NCBI RefSeq assembly: GCF_007828955.1
Contig: NZ_VIVR01000001.1
Location: 6,200,001-6,264,000 of the forward strand
Length of the DNA: 64,000 bases
Source of the DNA: Kitasatospora atroaurantiaca
Lineage (GTDB): Bacteria; Actinomycetota; Actinomycetes; Streptomycetales; Streptomycetaceae
Reading direction: 5' to 3'
Shown here in pieces: positions 33,131 through 41,467 of the stretch (its first letter is position 1; every line of letters starts with the position of its first letter). A program made the position numbers and the translations under genes. The notes beneath the pieces were generated by a model. It searched no databases and was not told the origin of the DNA. It was given only the letters and a program-made list of their open reading frames with translations.

Positions 33131-34126
33131 TCAGCCGTGGTACTTGGCGACGATCTTGGTGAAGGCGTACGGCGACTGGCTGATCCCGCTGCACGAGTCC
33201 CCGGCCGGGGTGCCGGACGGGCAGGAGCGGTCGCGGTTGACGGCCCAGAAGGTGAAGCGGGCCAGGTGGTGGGTCGTGGCGTAGTTGTAGATCGTGGTGA
33301 AGTCGGCGGTGGAGACCTTCTCGTCGGCCTCGTCCGTGGCGCCGTTCATCGAGGAGATCCCGATGTGGCGGTACGCGGTGGCGGAGTCGTAGCCGTACGC
33401 GCTCGCCACGGCCTTCTTGAGGCCGTCGGCCGCTGCCGTGGTCACCGCGCCCATCGAGCCGCTGTGCCCGCCGAAGTCGAAGGGCATGATGGTCCAGCCG
33501 TCGAGGGCGAGACCGGCCGCCGCGCCCTTCTTGATCAGGTCGATCCCGGCGGAGTCCGGGCCGCTGGTGGTGGTGCCGAAGGTGACGTACTCCTTGATGC
33601 CGGGGTTGTTGTTCTTGACGGTCTTCAGGGCGCTGATGACCCGCTGGCGCACGGTGGCGCTGGCGACCTCGGTGTTCTCGATGTCGATGTCGATGGCCTT
33701 GAGCTTGTAGGCGTTGATCACCTTCTGGTAGGCGCCGGCCAGCGCGCTCGCCGAACCGCACTTCTCGCCGAGCTTGGCACCGCTCCAGCCGCCGAAGGAG
33801 ACCACCACGTCGCCGCCCGCCGCCCTGATGCTGTTGATCGCGGCCTGGTCGCTGCCGCCGGTGAGCGCACGGCTGCCGTCCCACTTGGGGTTGCAGCCGC
33901 CGTCGCTGAGCATGAAGGCGAGGGTGAACTGCTTGACGCCGGTCGCCGCCATCACGTCGGTCGGCTTCTGAGGACTGCCCCAACCCAGGTACTCGTAGGG
34001 GGAGTTGAGGCCGACGGGGTCGGCGGTGACGGCCTGCCCCGCTGGGGCCAGGGCGAGTGTGCCGGCCGCGAGAGCGGTGGTGGTGGCCAGGGTGAGCAGG
34101 GGGCGGAGAAGGCTGCGCGGGGTCAT
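33131..34126 (-). CDS. Secreted GH18 chitinase-like protein
   Basis: The 331-residue pre-protein has a Sec signal (LLRPLLTLATTTALAAGTLA). The glycoside hydrolase 18 motifs are VVVSFGGWSG and the catalytic DxDxE in AIDIDIENTE (about residues 145-150), followed by barrel segments ALDGWTIMPFDFGG and FTFWAVNRDRSC. It should cleave chitin or other GlcNAc polymers outside the cell. No carbohydrate-binding module is attached. A 21-bp palindrome lies ~50 bp upstream and probably controls it. Confidence 0.85.
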   Translation of the reverse strand: MTPRSLLRPLLTLATTTALAAGTLALAPAGQAVTADPVGLNSPYEYLGWGSPQKPTDVMAATGVKQFTLAFMLSDGGCNPKWDGSRALTGGSDQAAINSIRAAGGDVVVSFGGWSGAKLGEKCGSASALAGAYQKVINAYKLKAIDIDIENTEVASATVRQRVISALKTVKNNNPGIKEYVTFGTTTSGPDSAGIDLIKKGAAAGLALDGWTIMPFDFGGHSGSMGAVTTAAADGLKKAVASAYGYDSATAYRHIGISSMNGATDEADEKVSTADFTTIYNYATTHHLARFTFWAVNRDRSCPSGTPAGDSCSGISQSPYAFTKIVAKYHG

Positions 34127-34175
34127 GGGATCACCGGTCCGTGGGGGAGTGGGGACGGGGCGAGGTTCCGCAGAA

Positions 34176-34196
34176 CGTTAGGAAAGTTTCCTAACG
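34176..34196. promoter_or_regulatory. 21-bp palindrome before the chitinase gene
   Basis: CGTTAGGAAA-G-TTTCCTAACG is a perfect 10+1+10 inverted repeat, 50 bp upstream of the chitinase start and about 217 bp before the divergent glutaryl-CoA dehydrogenase gene. Its AT-rich symmetry suggests a repressor operator. It is not the DasR consensus (ACTGGTCTAGACCACT type), so another sugar-responsive regulator, for example of the ROK family, is a guess. Confidence 0.7.
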
Positions 34197-34412
34197 GCAT
34201 GCGAAAGAGAACCAGGCCTTCGCGTCCACGTCAAGAGCATCAGCAGGACCGCAGCGATGTCAGCAGTCGTGGCAGCGCGGCGACTTGCGGAGGAACGCGG
34301 CCGCGAACGGGCCGCTGTGGGCAGCGTCTCGTACCCCGCCGCCGCCCCGGTGCGCGATACTCGTCGCCGCGGCCCACCCTGCCGCGCGCCCACCGCTCCG
34401 AGGAGTCCGACC

Positions 34413-35594
34413 ATGGCAACCACCTCTGCCCGCCTCGACCCGGCCGACCTGCTCGCCGTCGGCGACCTGCTGACCGACGAGGAGCGGCTGATCCGCGACA
34501 CCGTGCGGCAGTTCGCCGACGAGCGGATCCGGCCCCACGTCGGCGACTGGTTCGAGCGGGGTGTCTTCCCGGCCCGCGAGCTCGCGCCCGAGCTGGGCAA
34601 GCTCGGGGTGCTGGGCATGCACCTGGACGGCTACGGCTGCACCGGATCCTCGGCGGTCGCGTACGGCGTCGCCTGTATGGAGCTGGAGGCGGCCGACTCG
34701 GGGCTGCGCAGCTTCGTCTCCGTCCAGGGCTCGCTCGCGATGCGGTCCATCCACGCCTTCGGCTCCGAGGAGCAGAAGCAGCGCTGGCTCCCGGACATGG
34801 CGGCCGGCCGGGCTATCGGGTGCTTCGGACTGACCGAGCCGGACTTCGGCTCCGACCCGGCCAACATGCGGACCAGGGCCCGCCGCAAGGGCGCCGACTG
34901 GGTGCTCTCGGGCACCAAGATGTGGATCACCAACGGCAGCATCTCGGACGTCGCGGTGGTCTGGGCGCAGACCGAGGAAGGCGTCCGGGGCTTCCTGGTG
35001 CCCAGCGGCACGCCCGGCTTCTCGGCCAACGACGTGCACGGGAAGCTCTCGCTGCGCGCCTCGGTGACCAGCGAGCTGGTGTTCGACGAGGTGGTGCTGC
35101 CCGCCGACGCCGTACTGCCGGGGGTGACCGGCCTGCGGGGCCCGCTGTCCTCGCTGGGCGAGGCCCGGTACGGCATCCTCTGGGGCACCGTCGGCGCCGC
35201 CCGTGACTGCTACACCACCGCGCTCGACTACGCCAAGAGCCGGATCCAGTTCGAGCGCCCCATCGCGGGCTTCCAGCTAACCCAGCAGAAGCTGGTCGAG
35301 ATGATGCTGGAGGTGGAGAAGGCCTACCTGGTCGCCGTCAGGATCGGCCGCCTGAAGGACGCCGGCCAGTGCCGCCCGGCCCACATCAGCTTCGGCAAGC
35401 TCAACAACGTCCGTGCGGCGATCGAGATCGCCCGCAGCGCGCGGACCATCCTCGGCGCCAACGGCATCACCACCGAGTATCCGGTGCTCCGCCACGCCAA
35501 CAACCTGGAGTCGGTGCTGACCTACGAGGGCACCTCCGAGATCCACACGCTCGTCCTCGGCGAGGCCATCACCGGGGAGTCGGCCTACCGCTGA
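34413..35594 (+). CDS. Glutaryl-CoA dehydrogenase-like acyl-CoA dehydrogenase
   Basis: This 393-residue FAD enzyme fits glutaryl-CoA dehydrogenase, which oxidises and decarboxylates glutaryl-CoA to crotonyl-CoA in lysine and tryptophan breakdown. Family markers are SVQGSLAMRSIHAFGSEEQK, FGLTEPDFGSDPANM, LGANGITTEYPVLRH and LTYEGTSEIHTLVLG with the catalytic Glu. ATG 34413 has GAGGAG upstream; the frame extends to 34257 without a site. It is a single gene here. Confidence 0.88.
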   Translation: MATTSARLDPADLLAVGDLLTDEERLIRDTVRQFADERIRPHVGDWFERGVFPARELAPELGKLGVLGMHLDGYGCTGSSAVAYGVACMELEAADSGLRSFVSVQGSLAMRSIHAFGSEEQKQRWLPDMAAGRAIGCFGLTEPDFGSDPANMRTRARRKGADWVLSGTKMWITNGSISDVAVVWAQTEEGVRGFLVPSGTPGFSANDVHGKLSLRASVTSELVFDEVVLPADAVLPGVTGLRGPLSSLGEARYGILWGTVGAARDCYTTALDYAKSRIQFERPIAGFQLTQQKLVEMMLEVEKAYLVAVRIGRLKDAGQCRPAHISFGKLNNVRAAIEIARSARTILGANGITTEYPVLRHANNLESVLTYEGTSEIHTLVLGEAITGESAYR

Positions 35595-35718
35595 CCCCGG
35601 GTCCGCCGTCCGTGGCAGCTCCACGGGCTCCATCGGCTCCACCGGCCGGGGGCGGAAATCGGCTGGTGGAGCCGCTGCGCCCGTCGTACGGTGAGCCGGT
35701 CGGAAGGAGAACCGGGTC

Positions 35719-35823
35719 ATGACGACCACCACCACGCTGTGGCGCCCCACCGGCCCAGAGGAGCTGGCGCTGGTCGAGGCCTCCGGCCGGCGTGCCTGGC
35801 CGCCCCGACTGCCGGAAGAGTAG
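35719..35823 (+). pseudogene. 34-codon ORF resembling the start of a longer streptomycete protein
   Basis: AAGGAGA precedes an ATG opening MTTTTTLWRPTGPEELALVE and ending RAWPPRLPEE with TAG at 35821. From memory, longer streptomycete proteins begin with nearly this phrase and continue for over 100 residues, so this looks like a truncated copy. No continuation is visible in any frame before the transporter gene at 35894. Confidence 0.45.
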
Positions 35824-35893
35824 CGGGGGCGGTGTTGCCCACCGGTGCCGCTGCGATAGGACGGGGAGAGCAACCACCCAGTTGAGGAGCCAT

Positions 35894-37171
35894 ATGCCAG
35901 GCCCAGGCCCGTCCGTGGACGCCACCGGCGACAAGTCGACAGTTCCACCCACGCCGGTCGAGGAGGGCGCAGCCTCCGCCGCGCCGCCGAGCCGGGCCAC
36001 CGTGGCCGTGCTCGGCGGCCTGGTCGCCCTGGGCCCGCTCACCACCGACCTCTACCTGCCCGCCCTCCCGGCCCTCACGGAGGACCTCGGCTCCACCGCC
36101 CCGGCCGTCCAACTCACGCTCACGGCATCCCTGTTCGGACTGGCCATCGGACAGCTGCTGTTCGGCCCGCTCAGCGACCGCCTCGGGCGCCGCCGCCCGC
36201 TGCTCGCCGGCATGACGCTCTACACACTCGCCACCGTGGTCTGCGCGGTGGCCGACTCGGTCCCCGTACTGGTGGCCGGACGGGCCCTCCAGGGCGCCGC
36301 GGGGGCGGCCGGACTGGTGATCGCCAGGGCCATCGCCCGGGACCGTTACGAGGGCGTCGGGATGATCCGCTTCATGGCCTCGCTCGGCGTGATATCCGGC
36401 CTCGCGCCGATCTTCGCACCCGTGGTCGGCGCCCAGCTGCTGCGCCTCACCTCCTGGCGCGGCACCTTCCTCGCGCTGGTCGTGCTCGGCGGACTGCTCA
36501 CCCTCCTCGCGGCGCTCTCGCTGCGCGAGTCACTTCCGCCGGAGCGACGGCACGGGCAGGGCCTGAGCACCACCTTCCGGGCGATCGGCGGCCTGCTGCG
36601 CGACTCCCGCTTTCTCGGCTTCCTTCTCACCAGCACCTTCGCCTTCGGCGCCCTGTTCGCGTACGTCGGCGGCTCCTCGGTGGTGCTGCAGACGGTGTAC
36701 GGCATCTCGCCGCAGACCTTCAGCCTGCTCTTCGCCGTCAACTCCGTTGCCGTGGTGGGCTTCAGCCAGCTCAACGGGAGAGTGCTGGTGAACCGGCTCT
36801 CCCCGTCCGTGCTGACGCTCCTCGGGCTGGGCGCCGCTGCCCTGGCCGGCACCGCGCTCATCCTCTTCACGGCGGTCTGGGACCTCGGCCTGGCGGGCGT
36901 CTGGCCGGCCCTGTTCCTGCTGATGGCCAGCATGGGCGTCATCCTGCCCAACTCCTCGGCACAGGCGCTCACCATGGCACCGCACGCGGCCGGATCGGCC
37001 TCCGCGCTGATCGGGACGGGCACCTTCCTGTGCGGCGCGGTGGTCGCCCCGCTCAGCAGCGCGGGCGGCCGGCCCTCGGCGGTACTGCTCGGCGTGGTGG
37101 TGCTCAGCTGCGCCGCGCTCGCGCTGGCCGCCTTCGCGACCCTGTGCCGCCCGTGGGCGAAGCCGACGTAG
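35894..37171 (+). CDS. Bcr/CflA-type MFS drug exporter
   Basis: The 425-residue protein has 12 membrane helices and the drug-proton antiporter signatures LGPLTTDLYLPALPALTEDL in helix 1 and FGPLSDRLGRRRPLLAG between helices 2 and 3. It matches the Bcr/CflA subfamily, which exports bicyclomycin, chloramphenicol or other small drugs. A Pro/Ala-rich cytosolic tail of ~35 residues precedes helix 1. GAGGAG lies six bases upstream of ATG 35894. Confidence 0.88.
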   Translation: MPGPGPSVDATGDKSTVPPTPVEEGAASAAPPSRATVAVLGGLVALGPLTTDLYLPALPALTEDLGSTAPAVQLTLTASLFGLAIGQLLFGPLSDRLGRRRPLLAGMTLYTLATVVCAVADSVPVLVAGRALQGAAGAAGLVIARAIARDRYEGVGMIRFMASLGVISGLAPIFAPVVGAQLLRLTSWRGTFLALVVLGGLLTLLAALSLRESLPPERRHGQGLSTTFRAIGGLLRDSRFLGFLLTSTFAFGALFAYVGGSSVVLQTVYGISPQTFSLLFAVNSVAVVGFSQLNGRVLVNRLSPSVLTLLGLGAAALAGTALILFTAVWDLGLAGVWPALFLLMASMGVILPNSSAQALTMAPHAAGSASALIGTGTFLCGAVVAPLSSAGGRPSAVLLGVVVLSCAALALAAFATLCRPWAKPT

Positions 37172-37191
37172 CCCGGATCAGGTTTGGTCAT

Positions 37192-37302
37192 CCCAGGGGT
37201 GCGGGGAACTGCGCGAGATCGGAAGGCAACGGCCCGTACCCTCCCGCCTCTCGAAGGTCTCCCCCAGCCTTCGGCCGGGAGGTGCCCCCACGCGCCCCTG
37301 AG
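37192..37302. repeat. Chimeric dispersed repeat, copy C
   Basis: The left arm (CAGGGGTGCGGGGAACTGCG onward) is typical, and the right end CGCGCCCCTGAGGT is kept. The part of the right arm that should read CGCGCAGTTCCC is replaced by CCCCCAGCCTTCGGCCGGG (37261-37279), the second repeat family also seen at 13677-13705. So one element appears to have recombined with, or been invaded by, another. Confidence 0.75.
37259..37290. repeat. Small CCCCCAGCC hairpin repeat, copy 2
   Basis: TCCCCCAGCCTTCGGCCGGG followed by AGGTGCCCCCA matches the copy at 13677-13705 over nearly its full length. It lies inside dispersed repeat copy C. Confidence 0.65.
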
Positions 37303-37371
37303 GTCGGCCCGCTGCCCATCTACTGCCGGAGGCTCAGATGGTCCGGGCGGTCCTGGTGACGGGCCGTCGGG

Positions 37372-38310
37372 TCAGCGGCCGCGGGCCAGCAGCTGTCCGC
37401 GCGCGTACCCGGCGAAGTCCGGGCCGGCCGCGGTCGCTGCGGCGTCCGCCGTGTTGCCGCCGGGCTTGAGCGTGCCGGACACCGTGTAGTACCCGTACCG
37501 GCCCACTGCCGCATGGGTGTTGGTGCAGCCGGCGGTCACGCAGTACGAGGTCGACCCGGAGGTCACCAGGCCCTGGACCTGCCCCTTGTGGGCCTGCTGC
37601 GCGGCGTCCGCCTTCGCTCTGCTGTCGAAGACCGCGACGCCGATGGTGACGGCGCTGTTGCCGGAGGCGTAGGTCGCCCGGAGCATGGTCTGGCAGCCCT
37701 GGGGGGTGATCACGTCGCCGAGACCGCCGGTGGTGGCCTTCCAGCAGGGGGAGGTGGCGGCGACGGTGACCCGGGTCCAGGTCCGGCCGTCGATGGAGAG
37801 GCTCGTCGCGGCGAACAGCGTCGCCGGGTCCAGCGGGGCGGTGTCGGTGCTCGCCGAGGAGATGACCGTCAGCGGGTCGCGTGGCCCGGAGGCGGTGGCG
37901 GCGGGCGGCTGCGAGCCGGGCTTCGACGTGGCTTTGGCGGGCGCGCTGCCGGTCGCGGAGGCGCCGGCCGAGGCGCCGGCCGAGGCCGAGCCCGACGGGC
38001 TGTCAGCAGGCGAGGCCAACAAGGTCGCAGGCGCCGAGGGGTCGGCGGGAGCCGTCGAGGCACCGTTGAGCGCGACCTTGGCCGGGGTGTCGCCCTTGCC
38101 GGGCCCGGCGACGCTGACGGCCGTCGCGGTGATCCCGCCGACGACCAGCGTCGCGCCCACCACCGCTCCGATCACCCGCCGTTGCTTGCGGCGGCGGGCC
38201 TCGCTCTCGTGCTGGTCGGCGAGTGCCGCCCAGTCCGGCTCACCAGCGAACCCGGCCTGCTGCCCGCTCGGCTGTCCCCACCCGTGTGCGCCCTGTGGCT
38301 CCCCGCTCAT
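37372..38310 (-). CDS. Membrane-anchored hypothetical protein with Pro/Ala/Ser linker
   Basis: The 312-residue protein has a ~45-residue cytosolic N-terminus ending in the basic patch ARRRKQRRVIG, one membrane helix (VVGATLVVGGITATAVSVAG), a long Ser/Ala/Pro linker (~75-140) and an extracellular domain with three or four Cys (SPCWKATTGGLGDVITPQGC, SYCVTAGCTNTH). The domain is not one I recognise. The layout suits an exported sensor or binding domain tethered to the membrane. Confidence 0.65.
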   Translation of the reverse strand: MSGEPQGAHGWGQPSGQQAGFAGEPDWAALADQHESEARRRKQRRVIGAVVGATLVVGGITATAVSVAGPGKGDTPAKVALNGASTAPADPSAPATLLASPADSPSGSASAGASAGASATGSAPAKATSKPGSQPPAATASGPRDPLTVISSASTDTAPLDPATLFAATSLSIDGRTWTRVTVAATSPCWKATTGGLGDVITPQGCQTMLRATYASGNSAVTIGVAVFDSRAKADAAQQAHKGQVQGLVTSGSTSYCVTAGCTNTHAAVGRYGYYTVSGTLKPGGNTADAAATAAGPDFAGYARGQLLARGR

Positions 38311-38976
38311 AACCGGCGATCCTAGAACACTTCGTCCGGTTGTCCGATTTCAGGGCCGTGCCGCTGTCCGGCGAGAGCGGGTCCTGGCGATGTCGCGGAC
38401 GGTACCGGTCCGGTGTACGCGTGGTTGCGCTACGTGATGTCGGGGGGCTGGTTGCGGGGGTGGCCGGTGATGCCCACCACAAGGGTTTCCAACCAACGAT
38501 GCTCGATCGTAGATGCCGGCCGGCGGGTGGGACGGGCCCGGCGGGCGCCGGGCAGGGGTCCGCGCCGGAAGGCGGGCGGGTAGCACCGCGAGGGCCTCGC
38601 AGGGCGGGTCCATGGCCTTGGAAAGGATCGAAATCTGCCTGTTTAGGGCGCCTGTGGCGGGGTAACGCGAGCGCCTTCAAGAACCTAAGGCGACCCCATC
38701 GCCTACGACGCAGCGTCGTAGCAGGCGTGTTTGAACCCCGCTGGTGGCCTCGCTAAGACTGGTGGAGTCGCAAGGCGCTCCGCCCTGTCGCACCGGCCGC
38801 ATCGAGCGCCGGGCCGGTCCAGAGGAGCGCAACCGTTCGGCACCGACCCGACACCAGGGGTGCCACGGCCACCGGCGCAGCAACGCAGCGAGCGGCTCCA
38901 CGCCGCCGTACTGCCACGCGCCCGGGGCCGGTCCAACCGATCGAGGCTCACTCGGTCCAGGAAGGCCACACACACC
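38311..38976. other. 666-bp intergenic region with structured elements
   Basis: No convincing gene lies here; the frames are antisense-like or without ribosome sites. It holds a perfect palindrome CTACGACGC-A-GCGTCGTAG (38703-38721) and, just upstream, paired segments GTTTAGGGCGC and GCGCCTTCAAGAACCTAA (~38640-38690). It is the long leader or promoter region of the transglycosylase gene. I could not match it to a known riboswitch by eye. Confidence 0.5.
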
Positions 38977-39639
38977 ATGCGTAGTTCCCTCATTGCCGCC
39001 ATGCGCCGACGCTCCACCCTCGTGGTGGCCTCCGCCGGCCTGGCGACTGCCTGTGCCGCCTCCATCGTGGCGGTGGCACTCCCCGAGGACAACGCTTCCG
39101 CCGCGGTCGTGGCAGCCGCCTCCGCGCCCGCCGCAGCTCCCACCACCGAGGCCGCAGCCCCGGCCGCGCCCGCCGCGCCCGCCGCGCCCGCCGCGCCCGC
39201 CGCGCCCGCCGCGCCCGCCGCGCCGAGCACCGAGGCCGCCCAGCCGCAGGCCCCCGCCGCTCAGCCCCAGGCCGCGCAGCCGAAGGCCGCCGAGCCCCAG
39301 GCCGCCTCCCGCTCCGAGCAGCGCGCCGCGCTGTCGACCACCGACACCAGCCCGGCCGGCGTCAAGGCCCTGGCCAAGAGCATGGTCCCGGCCGGTCAGT
39401 GGGCCGCGTTCAACAACATCATCACCCACGAGAGCACCTGGAACATCAAGGCGGTCAACGCCTCCTCCGGTGCCTACGGCCTGGCCCAGGCCCTGCCGGG
39501 CTCCAAGATGGCCTCGGCCGGCTCCGACTGGCGCACCAACCCGGCCACCCAGATCAAGTGGGCCCTGAGCTACATGAACGACCGCTACGGCAGCCCGAAC
39601 GCCGCCTGGTCCTTCTGGCAGACCCACCACTGGTACTGA
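38977..39639 (+). CDS. Secreted SLT-type transglycosylase (resuscitation-factor-like)
   Basis: The 220-residue pre-protein has a signal region (RRRSTLVVASAGLATACAAS) followed by a low-complexity stretch of Pro-Ala-Ala repeats (~residues 62-85) and a Gln/Pro/Ala linker. The C-terminal domain FNNIITHESTWNIKAVN carries the catalytic Glu at about residue 151, then SGAYGLAQALPGSKMAS and YGSPNAAWSFWQTHHWY. This is the actinobacterial SLT/lysozyme-like fold that cuts peptidoglycan, as in resuscitation-promoting factors. AGGAAGG precedes the ATG. Confidence 0.85.
   Translation: MRSSLIAAMRRRSTLVVASAGLATACAASIVAVALPEDNASAAVVAAASAPAAAPTTEAAAPAAPAAPAAPAAPAAPAAPAAPSTEAAQPQAPAAQPQAAQPKAAEPQAASRSEQRAALSTTDTSPAGVKALAKSMVPAGQWAAFNNIITHESTWNIKAVNASSGAYGLAQALPGSKMASAGSDWRTNPATQIKWALSYMNDRYGSPNAAWSFWQTHHWY
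39164..39229 (+). repeat. GCCGCGCCC 9-bp coding repeat
   Basis: About seven near-perfect GCCGCGCCC units encode the Pro-Ala-Ala repeat of the transglycosylase linker. Copy changes keep the frame and would alter linker length. Confidence 0.8.
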
Positions 39640-39668
39640 TCGGACCATCGGGTACCGACCGGACCTGA

Positions 39669-39713
39669 CACGCCGACGCCCTGCACCTCCCGGAGGTGCA
39701 GGGCGTCGGCGTG
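39669..39713. terminator. Strong bidirectional hairpin terminator
   Basis: A perfect 22-bp inverted repeat with a single central base (arms start CACGCCGACGCCCTGCACC) sits between the convergent transglycosylase and substrate-binding protein genes. It has no T-run, as usual in this group. Confidence 0.88.
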
Positions 39714-39720
39714 CCACGGG

Positions 39721-40626
39721 TCAGCTCAGGCCGTTGGTCTTCAGCCAGTCCTTGGCCACCGCCGACGGGTCCTCCTTGTCCACGGCGACGCGCTTCATCA
39801 GCGCGGTCAGCCCGGCCGTGTCCAGCTTGGCGGAGATGGCGTTCAGGGCCGCGGTCGCGGTCGCGTCCACACCCGCCTTGTTCACCAGCGGGGTGACGTT
39901 CTGCGTGCTGAACACGTTCTTCGGGTCGGCCAGCACGACCAGCTTCAGCTGCACGATCTTCGGGTCGGTGGTGAACACGTTGCCGACCTGGATCGAGCCG
40001 TCCTTCAGCGCGTTGGCCGTGGTCTCACCCGTCGGCTTCCACTCCTTGAAGGTCAGGCCGTAGTTGTCCTTGAGCAGCGGCTCGCTGCGCGCCTTGAACT
40101 CCGGCGGGCCGCCGATGGAGAACTCCTTGGCCTTGGCGGCCAGGTCGGCGATGCTCTTGAGCTGGAACTTGTCCGCGGTCTCCTGGCTCACCGTCAGCGA
40201 GTCCTTGTCCTCGGCGGACGAGGAGTCGAGTATCGCCAGCGTGGCGGGCAGCGCCTTCTGCAGGGCGGCGTTGACCGCCTCGGTGCCGGCCGCGGTGTTC
40301 TTGGCGTCCAGGTAGCCGAGCAGCGCACCGTTGTACTCGGGCAGCACCGTCAGGCTGCCGTTCTGCAGCTGCCCGTAGAGCACCTCGCGGCTGCCGATGT
40401 TGAACTTCTCCTCGACCTTGACGCCCTTGGCCTTGAGCGCCTGCGAGTAGATCGAGGCGAGCAGGACGTTCTCGGGGAAGTTGGCCGAGCCGACCACCAC
40501 GGTCTTGCCCGAGGTCGCGGGGGACGAGGAGGACGCGAGCGGGTCGCTGCCACCGGAGGAGCTGCAGGCCGCAGCGCCGAGCAGGAGGGTGACGGCGGTG
40601 GCGGTTCTGAGCAGACGGGTGGTCAT
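39721..40626 (-). CDS. Glycine betaine/choline-type ABC transporter substrate-binding lipoprotein
   Basis: The 301-residue protein has a lipoprotein signal with lipobox LLGAAAC (about residues 14-20), so it is anchored outside the membrane. The binding fold (PF04069, OpuAC/OsmF type) shows VVVGSANFPENVLLASIYSQ, EEKFNIGSREVLYGQLQ and LPEYNGALLGYL. It should capture quaternary amines such as betaine or choline. Transporter genes follow upstream in order permease, permease, ATPase on the same strand. AAGGAA precedes ATG 40626; the longer frame to 40725 has none. Confidence 0.88.
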   Translation of the reverse strand: MTTRLLRTATAVTLLLGAAACSSSGGSDPLASSSSPATSGKTVVVGSANFPENVLLASIYSQALKAKGVKVEEKFNIGSREVLYGQLQNGSLTVLPEYNGALLGYLDAKNTAAGTEAVNAALQKALPATLAILDSSSAEDKDSLTVSQETADKFQLKSIADLAAKAKEFSIGGPPEFKARSEPLLKDNYGLTFKEWKPTGETTANALKDGSIQVGNVFTTDPKIVQLKLVVLADPKNVFSTQNVTPLVNKAGVDATATAALNAISAKLDTAGLTALMKRVAVDKEDPSAVAKDWLKTNGLS

Positions 40627-40783
40627 GGGTTTCCTTCTGGATCGAGACGGGATGAGTGCGAGGCCGGAGGGGCGTGGGAACCCCGACCGGCCGGATTTCA
40701 CTGGCGCGGCCCGGACTTGGTCCATGATCTCGTGACGGGCCGGGCTGCGCCTGTGGTTTTGACCGGCCTGTGACAGGACTTTG

Positions 40784-41467
40784 TCAGTTTTCCTTCGGTG
40801 CGCTCCGGACGCGGATGCCGGGCGGCAGCGCGTACCGGATCAGTACGGCGAACAGCAGTTGGGTCGCGACGGCCAGCAGGACCACGAGCAGCGCCCCGCC
40901 CACCGTCGCGGGGAAGTCCCGGGTGGCCAGCCCGTCGATGACGTACCGGCCGAGGCCGCCGAGACCGACGTAAGCGGCCACCGTGGCGGTCGCGATCACC
41001 TGGACGGCCGCCGTGCGCAGGCCGGCCAGCAGGGTCGGCAGGGCGGAGGGCAGACAGACCTGCCAGAGCACCTGGCGGTGCGTCAGCCCGATGCCCCGGG
41101 CGGCGTCCCGGACGTCCGGGTCGGTGCCCCGGATGCCCTCGACGGCCGCCACCAGCAGCGGCGGTGCGGCGAGCGCGAGCAGCGGTACCAGCACGGCCGT
41201 CTTGCCGACGCCGGCCAGCAGGACGGCCAGCGTGACCAGCCCCATCGTGGGAAGCGCGCGGGTGACGCCGGTCAGCGCGGTGACGGCGACGGCGCCCCGC
41301 CCCGTGTAGCCGATCAGCAGGCCGAGCGGGATGGCCAGGAGCGCCGAGTAGAGCAGGGCCTCGCCGGAGAAGGCGAGATGCTCCGCGATGCGGTGGACGA
41401 TCGAGTCGGGACCGCTCCGCCGGGCGGGCGAGGTGAAGAAGGTGTGGAGCCAGTCGAGCCAGTTCAC
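40784..41467 (-). CDS. ABC transporter permease, osmoprotectant type (second)
   Basis: The 227-residue protein has five or six membrane helices and the permease EAA loop (DAARGIGLTHRQVLWQVCLP). It matches OpuBB/OpuBD-type permeases for betaine, carnitine or choline. The ATG overlaps the stop of the other permease by four bases. It pairs with that permease to form the membrane channel. Confidence 0.88.
   Translation of the reverse strand: MNWLDWLHTFFTSPARRSGPDSIVHRIAEHLAFSGEALLYSALLAIPLGLLIGYTGRGAVAVTALTGVTRALPTMGLVTLAVLLAGVGKTAVLVPLLALAAPPLLVAAVEGIRGTDPDVRDAARGIGLTHRQVLWQVCLPSALPTLLAGLRTAAVQVIATATVAAYVGLGGLGRYVIDGLATRDFPATVGGALLVVLLAVATQLLFAVLIRYALPPGIRVRSAPKEN

Noticed and set aside
38640..38976. 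Possible ydaO/c-di-AMP riboswitch before the transglycosylase gene
   Set aside because: I could not find the conserved core by eye, so I list only a structured leader.
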